A stretch of 64,000 bases of DNA from Myxococcota bacterium (GCA_039030075.1 JBCCEW010000018.1:52857-116856), one strand, 5' to 3'; shown: positions 14,814 to 22,870, counted from the first letter of the stretch. Notes: generated by a model from the letters alone, not told the origin. Translations and numbers: made by a program.

Positions 14814-14938
14814 GCCAAGCGCATCATGCGTTCAGCTGCCGGGGCACCTTGCCGCCGTGGGCTGAGCGCAACGCCTAGTGTGCCAGACTGAGGTACGGAC
14901 CGTGCCGCTTCCTTGCCGGACGAACTTCCCTGTTAGGC
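14814..14938 (-). repeat. attC site, type A
   Basis: The left core is GCCAAGC with GCATCATGCGTTCAGCTG. The centre has GGGCTGAGCGCAA and a variant AGTGTGCCAGA. The right core is GTTAGGC. Confidence 0.85.
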
Positions 14939-14945
14939 GGCCCGC

Positions 14946-15398
14946 CTAGCGACACTCCGGCGGTTCTTGGGGGATGGCCCCAATGCCAGGAACGCGCCTC
15001 CACGGAACACCTGGGGAAGCGAGATCCACCCGGGATCCAGAATGATCAGCCTCGAGGAGGTCGCCGAGAACCGGTGCGCCGCGTCCGACCACGAGCTTCT
15101 GCGAGATCCGGATCGGGTCGTCTGAAGAGAGATCTTTCCGGTCGTCACCCACCTGTGCGTAGCCGTGGTCGAAGACGTAGTGGATCTCGTCATCGACAAC
15201 TTCGAAAGTGCCCTGGGCGTCCCAAATCATGGGCCCGATATCTCCGGAATAGCGGAGATGGGCTCGTGAGCCGCGGATCGCGAGGTCAGACCAGGTGAAT
15301 CCGGGCGCGACGCAGAGTACGTAATACCCGTCGAGACTCGGCGCGCACGCCAAGACCGCGTAGGTCAGAAAAATCGCCGGACAAGTTGATCTCTGCAT
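14946..15398 (-). CDS. Predicted lipoprotein, unknown family
   Basis: The protein has 150 residues from the ATG at 15398. The lipobox-like LTYAVLACAPS is followed by a domain with YYVLCVAPGF, AQGTFEVVDDEIHYVFDHG and a basic C-terminal tail. No family was recognised. The start lies four bases from a mini-attC core. Confidence 0.65.
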   Translation of the reverse strand: MQRSTCPAIFLTYAVLACAPSLDGYYVLCVAPGFTWSDLAIRGSRAHLRYSGDIGPMIWDAQGTFEVVDDEIHYVFDHGYAQVGDDRKDLSSDDPIRISQKLVVGRGAPVLGDLLEADHSGSRVDLASPGVPWRRVPGIGAIPQEPPECR

Positions 15399-15401
15399 GC
15401 G

Positions 15402-15443
15402 GCCCACCGGATCACGCGTTCAGCTGCAGCGCCGTGTTCGGAG
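15402..15443 (-). repeat. Mini-attC (42 bp)
   Basis: The left arm GCCCACC, GGATCACGCGTTCAGCTG shares its CAGCTG with the right arm CAGCGCCGT and core GTTCGGA. The two halves appear fused exactly at the repeated CAGCTG, as expected from recombination or slippage between the inner arms. Confidence 0.65.
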
Positions 15444-16013
15444 ACGATGGATTGGTTCCTGGTGCTTGCAGGTACACTCCGACTCTCGCCAATCCGGCCC
15501 CCAATAGTGACTAGTTCGCGACCAATTCGACGTTCGCGCAGATCCAGACGGGACTCCACCTGCCCAAAACCCAGATCGAGATTCTCCCGAGGGGTGAACA
15601 AGCGTTCCGCAACCGTCCGGCCCGAACTCGCTCAGCTCGCCTTCGTAAACCCTCCCGTCCGGGTACCGGATCTCGCCATCGCCGTAGACGATGCCCGTAC
15701 CATGCCCATGGAACCCAAGTTCGCCCGAGAACTCGGCGCCATCCTGGTATCGAATCGTTCCTGGACCGTGTGGGTGTCCATCGCAGAACTGGGCAGTGAC
15801 CCGTGTTCCGTTCTTGAACAGGACCTCGCCCAGGCCATGGGCGACGCCTCCGCAGAACTCGCCTTCGTACACTTCGGACTCGTGTTCCATTCTCCCGAAT
15901 CCGTGCGGGACGCCTGACCGAAGAGGGCCTGAGTAGCCATCTGGTCCAACACCATGGCAGCTCGCGAGAAGAACCAGTGCGGCTGCGAAGCGTCGACTCA
16001 AACCGCCGCCCAA
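15420..16013 (-). CDS. MORN-repeat lipoprotein
   Basis: The protein has up to 197 residues; the real start may be a TTG at 16001, because the ATG overlaps the attC core. A lipobox (VLLASCHG) precedes four or five MORN-type repeats: GPLRSGVPHGFGRMEHE, VYEGEFCGGVAHGLGEVLF, GRVYEGELSEFGPDGCGTLV. MORN repeats bind lipids or mediate protein contacts. The last residues read into the mini-attC, which supplies the stop. Confidence 0.85.
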   Translation of the reverse strand: MGGGLSRRFAAALVLLASCHGVGPDGYSGPLRSGVPHGFGRMEHESEVYEGEFCGGVAHGLGEVLFKNGTRVTAQFCDGHPHGPGTIRYQDGAEFSGELGFHGHGTGIVYGDGEIRYPDGRVYEGELSEFGPDGCGTLVHPSGESRSGFWAGGVPSGSARTSNWSRTSHYWGPDWRESECTCKHQEPIHRLRTRRCS

Positions 16014-16085
16014 CCGACAAGGAGTTCAGCTGTTGGGGCCCCTTGCAACCGTGAGCCGAGTGCTACCTGCGACTCACTCACGAGC
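16009..16085 (-). repeat. attC site truncated on the right
   Basis: The left core is GCCCAAC with CGACAAGGAGTTCAGCTG and TGAGCCGAGTGCT. The central AGTATGCCAG and most of the right arm are lost. Confidence 0.7.
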
Positions 16086-16670
16086 TTCCTGGGTTTGCGC
16101 GATCAGTCGCGCCAAGACCAGTTCTCCGATTCGGGCAAGGGTGTTCTCTGGAAGCGCGTTGGCACGGACCAGCTCCGCGTCGAGATCCATCTGGGAGAGA
16201 AAGATGCTGGGAGCCCAGGGGCCGCCGAACTCACCTGACATGTTGGTTACGTCATCGAGAACGAGCCTGACGGTGCCGTCGATGTCCTTGAGTGAGGCCA
16301 CGATTCCAGCATCCGAACGCGAGCGCGAATCGTGGGGACCGCGGTGGGCTTGATCGAGTTGCGCGCGGATCGTTGCGCTCGTGGGTGTCGCCTTGATCGG
16401 CGGGTCGGCCCGGTCCGCGGGGCGAAACCGAATGGTCACCCACGATCCGTATGGGAGCGTGATCTGGGATATCCAGTCCTTGTGGACTGGATCGCTGTCT
16501 GCTTCTTCCTCTTGACACAGGCCCCCGACGCTCAGCTCGACGCGCGGGTCGTCGCCAGCCGAATCCCAGCTCGGGAACGAAACGATCGCATTCAGGACGG
16601 ATAGGTCGGGCCCTCCCGCGACCGTTCGCTTCTGACCGTTGATCTCTACGTCGAGAACTGAAAATTTCAC
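16074..16670 (-). CDS. Hypothetical cytoplasmic protein
   Basis: The 198-residue protein has no signal or membrane segment. The N-terminus begins with strands (MKFSVLDVEINGQKRTVAGG), and the C-terminal third is helical (DLDAELVRANALPENTLARI). The start is 12 bases from the attC core and the composition is that of a soluble protein. No family was recognised. Confidence 0.65.
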   Translation of the reverse strand: MKFSVLDVEINGQKRTVAGGPDLSVLNAIVSFPSWDSAGDDPRVELSVGGLCQEEEADSDPVHKDWISQITLPYGSWVTIRFRPADRADPPIKATPTSATIRAQLDQAHRGPHDSRSRSDAGIVASLKDIDGTVRLVLDDVTNMSGEFGGPWAPSIFLSQMDLDAELVRANALPENTLARIGELVLARLIAQTQEARE

Positions 16671-16681
16671 GAGACACCAAC

Positions 16682-16807
16682 GCCTAACGGGTCACGCACT
16701 CAGCTGCCGGGCACCTTGCCGCGGTGGACTGAACGCGCTGTTCCAGGATGCCAGGGATCACCTTCGGACCGCATCGTTCCCCGGCCAGCCGCATCGCCAA
16801 GTTAGGT
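16682..16807 (-). repeat. attC site, type A, good cores
   Basis: The left core is GCCTAAC with GGGTCACGCACTCAGCTG. The centre has GGACTGAACGCGC and CAGGATGCCAGG. The right core is GTTAGGT. Confidence 0.9.
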
Positions 16808-17344
16808 CGCCGCGCCACCCGACAACATCTGCTCCAGCTCCCCCTCAGAGAGCTGCCGAAAAGCGAGCTTGTAGCCGTAGTAGAGCGCGATGCCGTAGAA
16901 GAGAGCGTCCATCGGGTTGAAGAAGGCCACCATCAGATCCTGAATCAGGCTCGGATTCAGCTGAGAGACCGCATCCAAGAACGCGACGCCGTCATTCTGA
17001 GCGACGAGCGCTGTGACCGCGAGTAGGTTCCCAAGGGCACAACCGAGCAGGGAGAAAGCAGCACCGACGACGCCGAACACACTCGTCACGCCTTTTCCAA
17101 GGGTTCGAACCGCGAAACCAACCAGGAACCCGATCCCGATTGCCATGAAACCAATCTGGTATCCAGTCGCAACCGTGATGCCAGCCCATGCGGCTGCCCC
17201 GAGGAGGGAAGCGGCCAAGCCTCCGACGGCACCGAGTACCAGGTTCTGTTCCGACTCGAGCTTCTGTTGCAGGTAGAGGAGCTGAGACGGGTCGAGCGCC
17301 GGTGATTCCAGGCTCTCGGATTCGGATGCACTCTCTTCGGTCAT
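16802..17344 (-). CDS. Four-helix membrane protein with coiled N-terminus
   Basis: The 180-residue protein opens with an acidic, Ser/Glu-rich stretch and a short coiled segment (PSQLLYLQQKLESEQNLVLG). Helices follow at GAVGGLAASLLGAAAWAG, MAIGIGFLVGFAVRTLG, VGAAFSLLGCALGNLLAVTA and a hairpin near FNPMDALFYGIALYYGYKL. Proteins of this layout are recurrent in bacterial genomes, but no function is known to me. Confidence 0.75.
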   Translation of the reverse strand: MTEESASESESLESPALDPSQLLYLQQKLESEQNLVLGAVGGLAASLLGAAAWAGITVATGYQIGFMAIGIGFLVGFAVRTLGKGVTSVFGVVGAAFSLLGCALGNLLAVTALVAQNDGVAFLDAVSQLNPSLIQDLMVAFFNPMDALFYGIALYYGYKLAFRQLSEGELEQMLSGGAAT

Positions 17345-17363
17345 GAGGGGCCCTCCTGCTGCG

Positions 17364-17490
17364 GCCTAACGAATCAGGCGTCCAGCTCCTGGGGCACCTT
17401 GCCGCCAAGGGCTGAGCGCGCCGGCCCAGTATGACAGAGCCAGCTTTGAGCAGTGGCTTTTCCTGACTACATGCGACGCATTCTTGGGTA
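17364..17490 (-). repeat. attC site, type A
   Basis: The left core is GCCTAAC with GAATCAGGCGTCCAGC. The centre is GGGCTGAGCGCGCC and CCCAGTATGACAGAGCC. The right end ATGCGACGCATTCTTGGGTA is decayed. Confidence 0.88.
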
Positions 17491-17514
17491 GCGGAGGGTG
17501 CTCTAGGGCGCGTC

Positions 17515-17916
17515 CTAATCCTCGCGTGAATACGCGTACGATCCGGGGTTTCGGGGTGTCAACCTGGCAACGTAGGTCCTACCCGGATCGATCCGGGAAG
17601 AGACCCGGGCCCGGAAGAACCCGCCCGGATCTGGTGGAACCCAGCAAGCAGAGTGCACGAGAACACCAGAGCCCAATTCCGGAACCTCCACCTGTCCGAA
17701 GATCTCTGGCGGGTGAACAAGAGCGTTGAGGCGGACAAGATAGGTCTCGCTCCAGCAGTGTTCGCGCGAGCACACCCTGTTTGCGACGAATCCGTAGTCG
17801 TCGGAAACGACCACAACTCCATCGCTTGGGTTGACCACAGGGAGATCTCTTTGGAGGCACGGAGTTGCGCAGCCAGTCGCAGATATCAGGAGTGCGAAGA
17901 TGCACCAACGCGTCAT
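17515..17916 (-). CDS. Predicted lipoprotein, Cys-rich
   Basis: The protein has 133 residues. The lipobox region is LLISATGCATPC. The mature part has further Cys residues (NRVCSREHCWSE and VHSACWVPP) that could form disulphides in the periplasm. It ends in a segment with several Arg and Pro residues. No family was recognised. Confidence 0.65.
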   Translation of the reverse strand: MTRWCIFALLISATGCATPCLQRDLPVVNPSDGVVVVSDDYGFVANRVCSREHCWSETYLVRLNALVHPPEIFGQVEVPELGSGVLVHSACWVPPDPGGFFRARVSSRIDPGRTYVARLTPRNPGSYAYSRED

Positions 17917-17919
17917 GCT

Positions 17920-18014
17920 GCCCGGTGAACTAGGCGTTCAACTGCCGGAGAACCGACAGCAGCAGGAACAGGGTGAGTGGGCGCATGCAGCGATGCCCGC
18001 TCAACCGGCTAGGC
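17920..18014 (-). repeat. attC site, decayed and shortened
   Basis: The left arm is GCCCGGTGAACTAGGCG with TTCAACTGCCGG. The right end CGCTCAACCGGCTAGGC is recognisable. The centre is diverged. Confidence 0.6.
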
Positions 18015-18054
18015 ACCCGGCGAGCTGCCACGCGTCGTCCGGCAGCGAACGGAG

Positions 18055-18285
18055 TCATCTCTGCGCCCGATCCGGAGCCTCTAGAAGCCAGCCTCTTGAG
18101 AGGTCCGGCCGGCTACCGGCTGACCGAACCGACTCTCGGAAGAACGCCTCGATTCGAACAGGCCCATCGAGCTCGCAGAAGAGGGCGGGACGGCGGGCCC
18201 AATTCGCAAGGCGCGCCAGAAGCACGGAGACACACAACACGAGCAGAAGGGAGATCAGGCATGAGGCGAGGAGTCTCTTGAGCAC
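18055..18285 (-). CDS. Small membrane-anchored protein, possibly truncated
   Basis: The 76-residue protein has one strong N-terminal helix (CLISLLLVLCVSVLLARLA) followed by a short basic domain (FFRESVRSAGSRPDLSRG). The start is nine bases from the flanking attC core. The abrupt end and the lack of similarity suggest a truncated or frameshifted product. Confidence 0.5.
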   Translation of the reverse strand: MLKRLLASCLISLLLVLCVSVLLARLANWARRPALFCELDGPVRIEAFFRESVRSAGSRPDLSRGWLLEAPDRAQR

Positions 18286-18293
18286 CGTTCCCT

Positions 18294-18410
18294 GCCTACG
18301 TCTTCAGTTGCCGCGGCGCCTTGCCGCCGTGGATCGAGCGCACCCTCCGAGTATGCCCGAGCGAGACCGCAATCGCGCTGTTCCCGGTCAGCTGTAGTGC
18401 CCCGCTGGGC
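18294..18410 (-). repeat. attC site, type A
   Basis: The left core GCCTACG and arm TCTTCAGTTGCCG are a little shortened. The centre is GAGTATGCCCGAGC. The right arm GGTCAGCTGTAGTGCC ends in GCTGGGC. Confidence 0.85.
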
Positions 18411-18437
18411 TGCGAGCCGGGCAGCGCTGGAGACGAA

Positions 18438-18860
18438 TCACGGTGTGGGCCCGAGAGGGGATACGACATAGATGTCCGTGATCTGGCCGCCGACTCCGTA
18501 GAGAAGGCGCAGTTCCAATCTGGTTTGCAGCTCCGAGCTGGCACAGAACGAGGTGCCGTGAAACTCGGTTCCCGCTCCGAGTTCGTAGTCCTGGCCGAAT
18601 AGAAGGCTAGCCTCGAACGAGGAGCCCTCGGGTGTGGGCATCGACAGAATGACCGAACTCACCTTGCTATCGCGGATCTCAGGCGGAAACGCCACGGAGA
18701 CGTTCTGGGAACCAACGCAGATCATCGAGTGCGTTGAGATAGCGACCGAAATCCCGAGTTCCCTCGCGAGTTCAGGGGTCAGAGGTCGAACGATCGGAGC
18801 GACCGATGTTGCTCCTGCTACGGAGGCGAGAAAGAACGCCGCGAAAGCTGCGAATCTCAT
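18438..18860 (-). CDS. Exported protein, unknown family
   Basis: The protein has 140 residues. It has a signal peptide (AAFAAFFLASVAGATSVA) and a beta-rich mature domain with two Cys residues (THSMICVGSQNVSVAFPP and GTSFCASSE). A PDZ-like opening (PLTPELARELGISVAIS) is suggestive but incomplete. No attC is visible between this gene and the next one at 18898-19278. Confidence 0.65.
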   Translation of the reverse strand: MRFAAFAAFFLASVAGATSVAPIVRPLTPELARELGISVAISTHSMICVGSQNVSVAFPPEIRDSKVSSVILSMPTPEGSSFEASLLFGQDYELGAGTEFHGTSFCASSELQTRLELRLLYGVGGQITDIYVVSPLGPTP

Positions 18861-18897
18861 GAATTGGTTCTCGGATCGAATCGTTGAGCGGCAACAG

Positions 18898-19278
18898 CTA
18901 CCAGGGGCGCCGTTGGCCCTTGCGGGGCGTAGCGACGACCTGCCACTTGTCCTCGTAGATGATGTTTCCTGGGTCGTCGGTATTGAAGAACTCTACGTGC
19001 TCGCCATGCGCACGGAGAACATGAGTGAGTTCCCACATCTGGCCGATGGGCTTCGCGGCACTGGCCTTGAACCAGGACAGCGCTCGAATCGTGTCCCAGC
19101 TCTTGAGGACGGATGGGACGCGAAGGTGCTCGTTGAACCAGTCGACGAGGTGTTGGACGAGCTCGGCCTCGTGCTTCTCGAGGCGCCCCTCGTCGAGAAG
19201 AAGGCTGGAAGCAACAAGCAGTCCCTGCTTTCGACTCGAGTACGCGTCGATTCCCTGTACGGCAAAGCGCACGTACAC
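18898..19278 (-). CDS. Hypothetical soluble protein
   Basis: The protein has 126 residues from a GTG start with GGGAGG just upstream; the longer open frame begins in unlikely sequence. The body is helical in the middle (EKHEAELVQHLVDWFNEHL) and ends with DKWQVVATPRKGQRRPW. The phrase YVRFAVQGIDAYSSRKQGL suggests a cytoplasmic protein with a beta N-terminus. The family was not recognised. Confidence 0.65.
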   Translation of the reverse strand: MYVRFAVQGIDAYSSRKQGLLVASSLLLDEGRLEKHEAELVQHLVDWFNEHLRVPSVLKSWDTIRALSWFKASAAKPIGQMWELTHVLRAHGEHVEFFNTDDPGNIIYEDKWQVVATPRKGQRRPW

Positions 19279-19297
19279 CTCCCGCCTCCGCGTTTCG

Positions 19298-19427
19298 GCC
19301 CAGCACATCAGGCATTCAGCTACTGGCGCGGATTGACGCCACGGCCTGAGCGCAATGCTCCAGTATGTCAGAGTCGGGTTCGGTCCGCGTCGACCCCGGC
19401 CAGCTACAACGCTCTACCGCGCTGAGT
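19298..19427 (-). repeat. attC site, type A
   Basis: The left core is GCCCAGC with ACATCAGGCATTCAGC. The centre is CTCCAGTATGTCAGAGTC. The right arm GGCCAGCTACAACGC ends in GCTGAGT. Confidence 0.85.
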
Positions 19428-19437
19428 GCGGAGCAAC

Positions 19438-19953
19438 TCAGGTCTCGGCACCCTCCTCGGGGATCATCCCACGGGTGCGTAGGAACCAGAACAACGCGAA
19501 GGCTGCACCGACGAACAGGTAGCCAGGAATGAGCACAATCAGGCTGAACCGCCCGAGTACGTAGGGAAGCTCGGAGGCAGCCGGGAACTCGTTGGGCGGG
19601 CTCGACATGAGTCCCATCAGGCTGAGGCAGAGCGCCGCACTGACGAGTGCAGGCGACAAGAGGAGCGCCCAGAAATGGGCTCGGCCTGACCACTTGCGGG
19701 AAACAGCGAGGAAGAGCAGCGCACAACCCCACGCTGGTAGGCCGAAGAAAATCGAGCCGGCGACTCCCCCGATGATGAGTCTCGCGGAGATCCACGGGAA
19801 GTTGGAGCCGGCCGCCGCGTTTGCCAGGATCGCCAAGAACGCGAGAAGGGGCGGTGCAGCGACCGCTGCAAGACCCGCGAAATGAATCGTCTTCCGGTAG
19901 TACTCGCGTGGGGTCAGGACGCAGCCCACGCCTGTCACGGTGAAGCGCTCCAC
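19438..19953 (-). CDS. Four-helix membrane protein
   Basis: The 171-residue protein has helices around AAVAAPPLLAFLAILANAAA, IIGGVAGSIFFGLPAWGCALL, FWALLLSPALVSAALCLSLMG and FSLIVLIPGYLFVGAAFALF. The N-terminus is short and cytoplasmic. No known domain was seen. It fills a single cassette. Confidence 0.7.
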   Translation of the reverse strand: MERFTVTGVGCVLTPREYYRKTIHFAGLAAVAAPPLLAFLAILANAAAGSNFPWISARLIIGGVAGSIFFGLPAWGCALLFLAVSRKWSGRAHFWALLLSPALVSAALCLSLMGLMSSPPNEFPAASELPYVLGRFSLIVLIPGYLFVGAAFALFWFLRTRGMIPEEGAET

Positions 19954-19954
19954 C

Positions 19955-20077
19955 GCCTAGGTACTCTCACCGCGGGCAGACCGCGATTGTGATCCGAGAG
20001 CCACCGCAGTTCGAGGCCAGCGTGTGCCCAGAATTGAGACCTCGCTGCTGGGGGTTCGCTGCGACTCCTTGTTGGGT
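19955..20077 (-). repeat. attC site, type B
   Basis: The left core is GCCTAGG. The centre has CGAGGCCAGCGTGTGCCCAG and GACCTCGCTGCTGGG, typical of type B. The right core is GTTGGGT. Confidence 0.8.
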
Positions 20078-20090
20078 CACAGATCGAGGG

Positions 20091-20486
20091 CTACGGACAC
20101 GAGTAGGCTTTCCCGACAACGCTGATGAATGTCGCAGAGGTGTCCCGCCCGCATGAGAAGCGGTGGTTGAGGACCGCTGCGTTGGCGCCACGCGCTCGTG
20201 CGTGCTGCGTCGCATCCAAGAGTGCGTCATCGGGCTCGTGCCATCGAGAAGACTCAATCTCACCCCTCGGCGTGCAGCACCTCAGCGCTCGAGCTTCGTG
20301 GTCGAACAGCGATACGCCCGTGCGTTCCATGCTCGGCGGCGCTTTGCGGCACCAGAACTCGTCGAATGAAACGGCCGGCACCGCGTCGAGCCGAGTGACG
20401 CTTGCGAATGCCGAAATCGCACCGGCTGCCATCGCCAAGCCGATGCTTCCTGACAATAGGAACCTGGTGGCGTCGATTCGGTTCAT
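20091..20486 (-). CDS. DUF4156-like exported protein
   Basis: The protein has 131 residues from the ATG at 20486, next to the attC; the longer frame upstream is attC sequence. A signal or anchor segment (GSIGLAMAAGAISAFAS) is followed by a domain ending QHARARGANAAVLNHRFSC, then ISVVGKAYSC. This matches the GAN ... AYxC ending of DUF4156-type proteins at 11789 and 25903. Confidence 0.65.
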   Translation of the reverse strand: MNRIDATRFLLSGSIGLAMAAGAISAFASVTRLDAVPAVSFDEFWCRKAPPSMERTGVSLFDHEARALRCCTPRGEIESSRWHEPDDALLDATQHARARGANAAVLNHRFSCGRDTSATFISVVGKAYSCP

Positions 20487-20491
20487 CAGCG

Positions 20492-20616
20492 GCTCGGCGG
20501 AACAGGCGTTCAGCTGCCGGGGCACCTTTGCCGCCGTGGGCTGAGCGCACGGTTGAGTATGCCAGAGCGGGAGCCTGACCGAATCGTTCTCGGTCATCTG
20601 GAACGTCTTGCTAGGC
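20492..20616 (-). repeat. attC site, type A
   Basis: The left end GCTCGGC, GGAACAGGCGTTCAGCTG is partly decayed. The centre is GGGCTGAGCGCACGG and GAGTATGCCAGAGC. The right end is GGAACGTCTTGCTAGGC. Confidence 0.88.
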
Positions 20617-20624
20617 GGCAGGCG

Positions 20625-20966
20625 CTATCGCGGGGTACACCCGATCGCTGCGAGGCTCACGAGGGTTTCCTCGTGCGTCGGGTTCTTCGGGAAGCGTAGG
20701 ATGCTGGCACTGCCCGGTCCTACAACACGCACCCAGAGTTCAGGCGTAGGTGTGCCGGACGCTGGTTCGAATCGCGCGTCGGTCACCCCAGGGCACCGCC
20801 GAACCTCGGCCAGTACCTTTCGCTCGAGCGCGCTGTATTCGGACTTGGGCGACCCTGGGCGCCATGCCCCCTCGATCCGCGACAGCCCAGCGCCAAGAAT
20901 CAACGCGATCAGCGCAAGCCCGGCGAACGCGAATCCCTTCTTGAAGCTCTTGAACTTCTTGATCAC
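20625..20966 (-). CDS. Small membrane-anchored protein
   Basis: The protein has 113 residues from a GTG at 20966 (a start at 20981 would overlap the attC core). A lysine-rich N-terminus precedes one helix (GFAFAGLALIALILGAGL). A short periplasmic domain follows with one disulphide-capable Cys pair (EVRRCPGVTD and AAIGCTPR). Function unknown. Confidence 0.65.
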   Translation of the reverse strand: MIKKFKSFKKGFAFAGLALIALILGAGLSRIEGAWRPGSPKSEYSALERKVLAEVRRCPGVTDARFEPASGTPTPELWVRVVGPGSASILRFPKNPTHEETLVSLAAIGCTPR

Positions 20967-20975
20967 CGACCTGCC

Positions 20976-21102
20976 GCCCAACGGATCCGGGACTCAGCTG
21001 CCGAGCAACCTCGCCGCCGTTTGCTGAAGCCACGGCGCTAGTATGCCAGAGGCCGACCTTGGACTGCGCGGCCCACTGGTTGGCTTCAACGCCTTGTTGG
21101 AC
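20976..21102 (-). repeat. attC site, type A
   Basis: The left core is GCCCAAC with GGATCCGGGACTCAGCTG. The centre has GCTAGTATGCCAGAGGC. The right end is CTTCAACGCCTTGTTGGAC. Confidence 0.9.
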
Positions 21103-21131
21103 CCGAGGGCCAGCGAGACGTGGTCGGCCGC

Positions 21132-22238
21132 TCAGCAACTCGTTGTGAAACGGCGGCCGTCGATGAGTGCGGGCGGATACGGGAAACCCAGCGCGCCCGG
21201 GGATAGATCGAGCTCGAGCGTCGATCCCTCGCGTATGCATCGAAAGTCGAGCATCTGCACCTTCAGTCGCTCACTGCGACCATGCCAGTCCACGAAGACG
21301 TAGTACGTCGTGTTTCCGGCGCCGAAGGCTTGCTTGCTGATGGCAGGAACCTGGTGCGTGACGATCGGGCCCTGGGGCCCGTTGGTGTTGATGGAAGACA
21401 GCAGGGCGGCTCCGGCCAGAGCGCTTCCGACGAGGAACAGGAAGGCGGCTGGCACGGGAACGCGCCACCGCGCACCGTGCACAGAACTGGACGAAGAGAG
21501 GGCGAGGTTCAGGAGGACGAGCGAGGTGATGCCCAGGGCAGCACCGACCCAGAACAGGCGCAAGCCTCCCAGCGTGTTATCGAGCGCGTCAACGAGCGAC
21601 TCAGTCATCGCGGTGAGTCCCCCGAAGAAGACCGGCAGAGCGAGCAACTGATACGCCCCTGGCATCTCCGGTCGGTCTCCCTCGCTTCTACTTGTTGTTC
21701 GGTGCGCCTTCGGCACGTGGGTTCGAGTATCGGCTGGCTGAGGATCAACGCTCCGCCGGGCCGTCTGCCCAGCGAGAAGTCGAGAGAGGCAGTGGTCGTG
21801 ACCCGCGACTTGCGCAACGTGCAACGAGAATTCAGAGGAGCCTGAAAGGAAGAGGGGCAGGAACAGAGTACTCCGGTGGTCCGAGGAACTGAGCCGGGCG
21901 TACCGCAAACCCAGGAGGTTGAAGCGAGTCGCGGACCGGATGGCCTGCCAACCGACTTCGTGCCAGGGACCGTCGGTGCTCCAACGGAGACCCGTTTCCG
22001 TGACGATCACGGGCTTCAGGTGCCGCCCGAGACTGAGTATCAGGAAGAGCGGCACAGCTACGAGGAAGGGAAACAGCATCGCCTCGAGGCGGTACTTTGC
22101 GGCTTGTTCTTGGTCGAGACCAAGCCAGAATGCGACCGCCGCGATGAGGCCGGAGACCACGGACAAGCCCGCCAGGGCGGGCAGGCTCCAATAGAAGCGC
22201 TTCTCGGCCGGCTGGGTCGCTGGGCTGCGATTCCCCAT
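21132..22238 (-). CDS. Membrane protein, possible fusion of two cassette genes
   Basis: The 368-residue open frame has two halves. Residues 1-150 have two helices (ALAGLSVVSGLIAAVAFWLG, AMLFPFLVAVPLFLILSLG), then a PH/YcxB-like stretch (VIVTETGLRWSTDGPWHEV). Residues 190-368 begin at an internal Met and have three helices and a C-terminal domain with TTYYVFVDWHGRSERLKV. The joint, residues 150-190, is basic and low-complexity and may derive from attC-like sequence. It could also be one genuine gene. Confidence 0.55.
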   Translation of the reverse strand: MGNRSPATQPAEKRFYWSLPALAGLSVVSGLIAAVAFWLGLDQEQAAKYRLEAMLFPFLVAVPLFLILSLGRHLKPVIVTETGLRWSTDGPWHEVGWQAIRSATRFNLLGLRYARLSSSDHRSTLFLPLFLSGSSEFSLHVAQVAGHDHCLSRLLAGQTARRSVDPQPADTRTHVPKAHRTTSRSEGDRPEMPGAYQLLALPVFFGGLTAMTESLVDALDNTLGGLRLFWVGAALGITSLVLLNLALSSSSSVHGARWRVPVPAAFLFLVGSALAGAALLSSINTNGPQGPIVTHQVPAISKQAFGAGNTTYYVFVDWHGRSERLKVQMLDFRCIREGSTLELDLSPGALGFPYPPALIDGRRFTTSC

Positions 22239-22287
22239 GGCCGATCGATCGGCTTGCCGGCGGCCGTGCTTGAACGCCTCGCTAGGC
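22239..22287 (-). repeat. Mini-attC (49 bp)
   Basis: The left part GGCCGATCGATCGGCTTGCC joins directly to the right part CTTGAACGCCTCGCTAGGC. The centre is missing. It lies exactly between two cassette genes. Confidence 0.6.
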
Positions 22288-22854
22288 AGCGGACATTTCG
22301 TCTCGGACCTTCATGAGAGCGAAGCCGAGCAAGTTGAGCCCCTGCCATGCGTTGGGATCGACCGCGCGCGGGTCACCTGCCTCGAGACCAATGCCCCAGA
22401 TTCGATCGACCGGGCTCGCCTCGGCGAGCACTCGCTTGGTGGTGCCTCTCAGAAAGCTCGCTAACGACTTGCCCTGCTCGAACTTCGCTCGGTTTCCGAG
22501 GACCGCGATGTCGAAACGGTGCTGAACCCAGACCTCTTCCACGAAACCCCGCACCTCGCGACCGACCGCTCTGGCCGCACCTGGTTCGCGCGCCTCCATC
22601 ACTCTTCGCTCTGCCTGATGATCGGAGAACAGGCGCGCCTTCTCCGCCATCATGAAGTGCTCGGCGGTGGGGTAGGTCTGGCCTCCGAGACGAAACGGCG
22701 CTTCGTACCATTGGCTGAGGCAAGCGGCTGAGATGCCCCCGCTGCTCGGAGCCCGGTGGCTCCAGAAGAAGACGAATCTCGCCTGGGCACCGGACGCGAT
22801 TGCAAGACGGAGCGCGTCGAGATCGTGGCAGTTCGAAGCGGGGACGGATGGCAT
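22282..22854 (-). CDS. NADAR domain protein (YbiA/RibX family)
   Basis: The 190-residue protein is full length for the family. The signature is clear: FVFFWSHRAPSSGG near the start, then CLSQWYEAPFRLGGQTYPTA, EHFMMAEKARLF, LGNRAKFEQ and SPVDRIWGIGL. NADAR N-glycosidases hydrolyse glycosidic bonds in riboflavin intermediates or ADP-ribosylated nucleotides, and some reverse toxin-mediated ADP-ribosylation of nucleic acids. The substrate here is not known. Confidence 0.93.
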   Translation of the reverse strand: MPSVPASNCHDLDALRLAIASGAQARFVFFWSHRAPSSGGISAACLSQWYEAPFRLGGQTYPTAEHFMMAEKARLFSDHQAERRVMEAREPGAARAVGREVRGFVEEVWVQHRFDIAVLGNRAKFEQGKSLASFLRGTTKRVLAEASPVDRIWGIGLEAGDPRAVDPNAWQGLNLLGFALMKVRDEMSAA

Positions 22855-22870
22855 GGAGCGAGCTTCGGTG

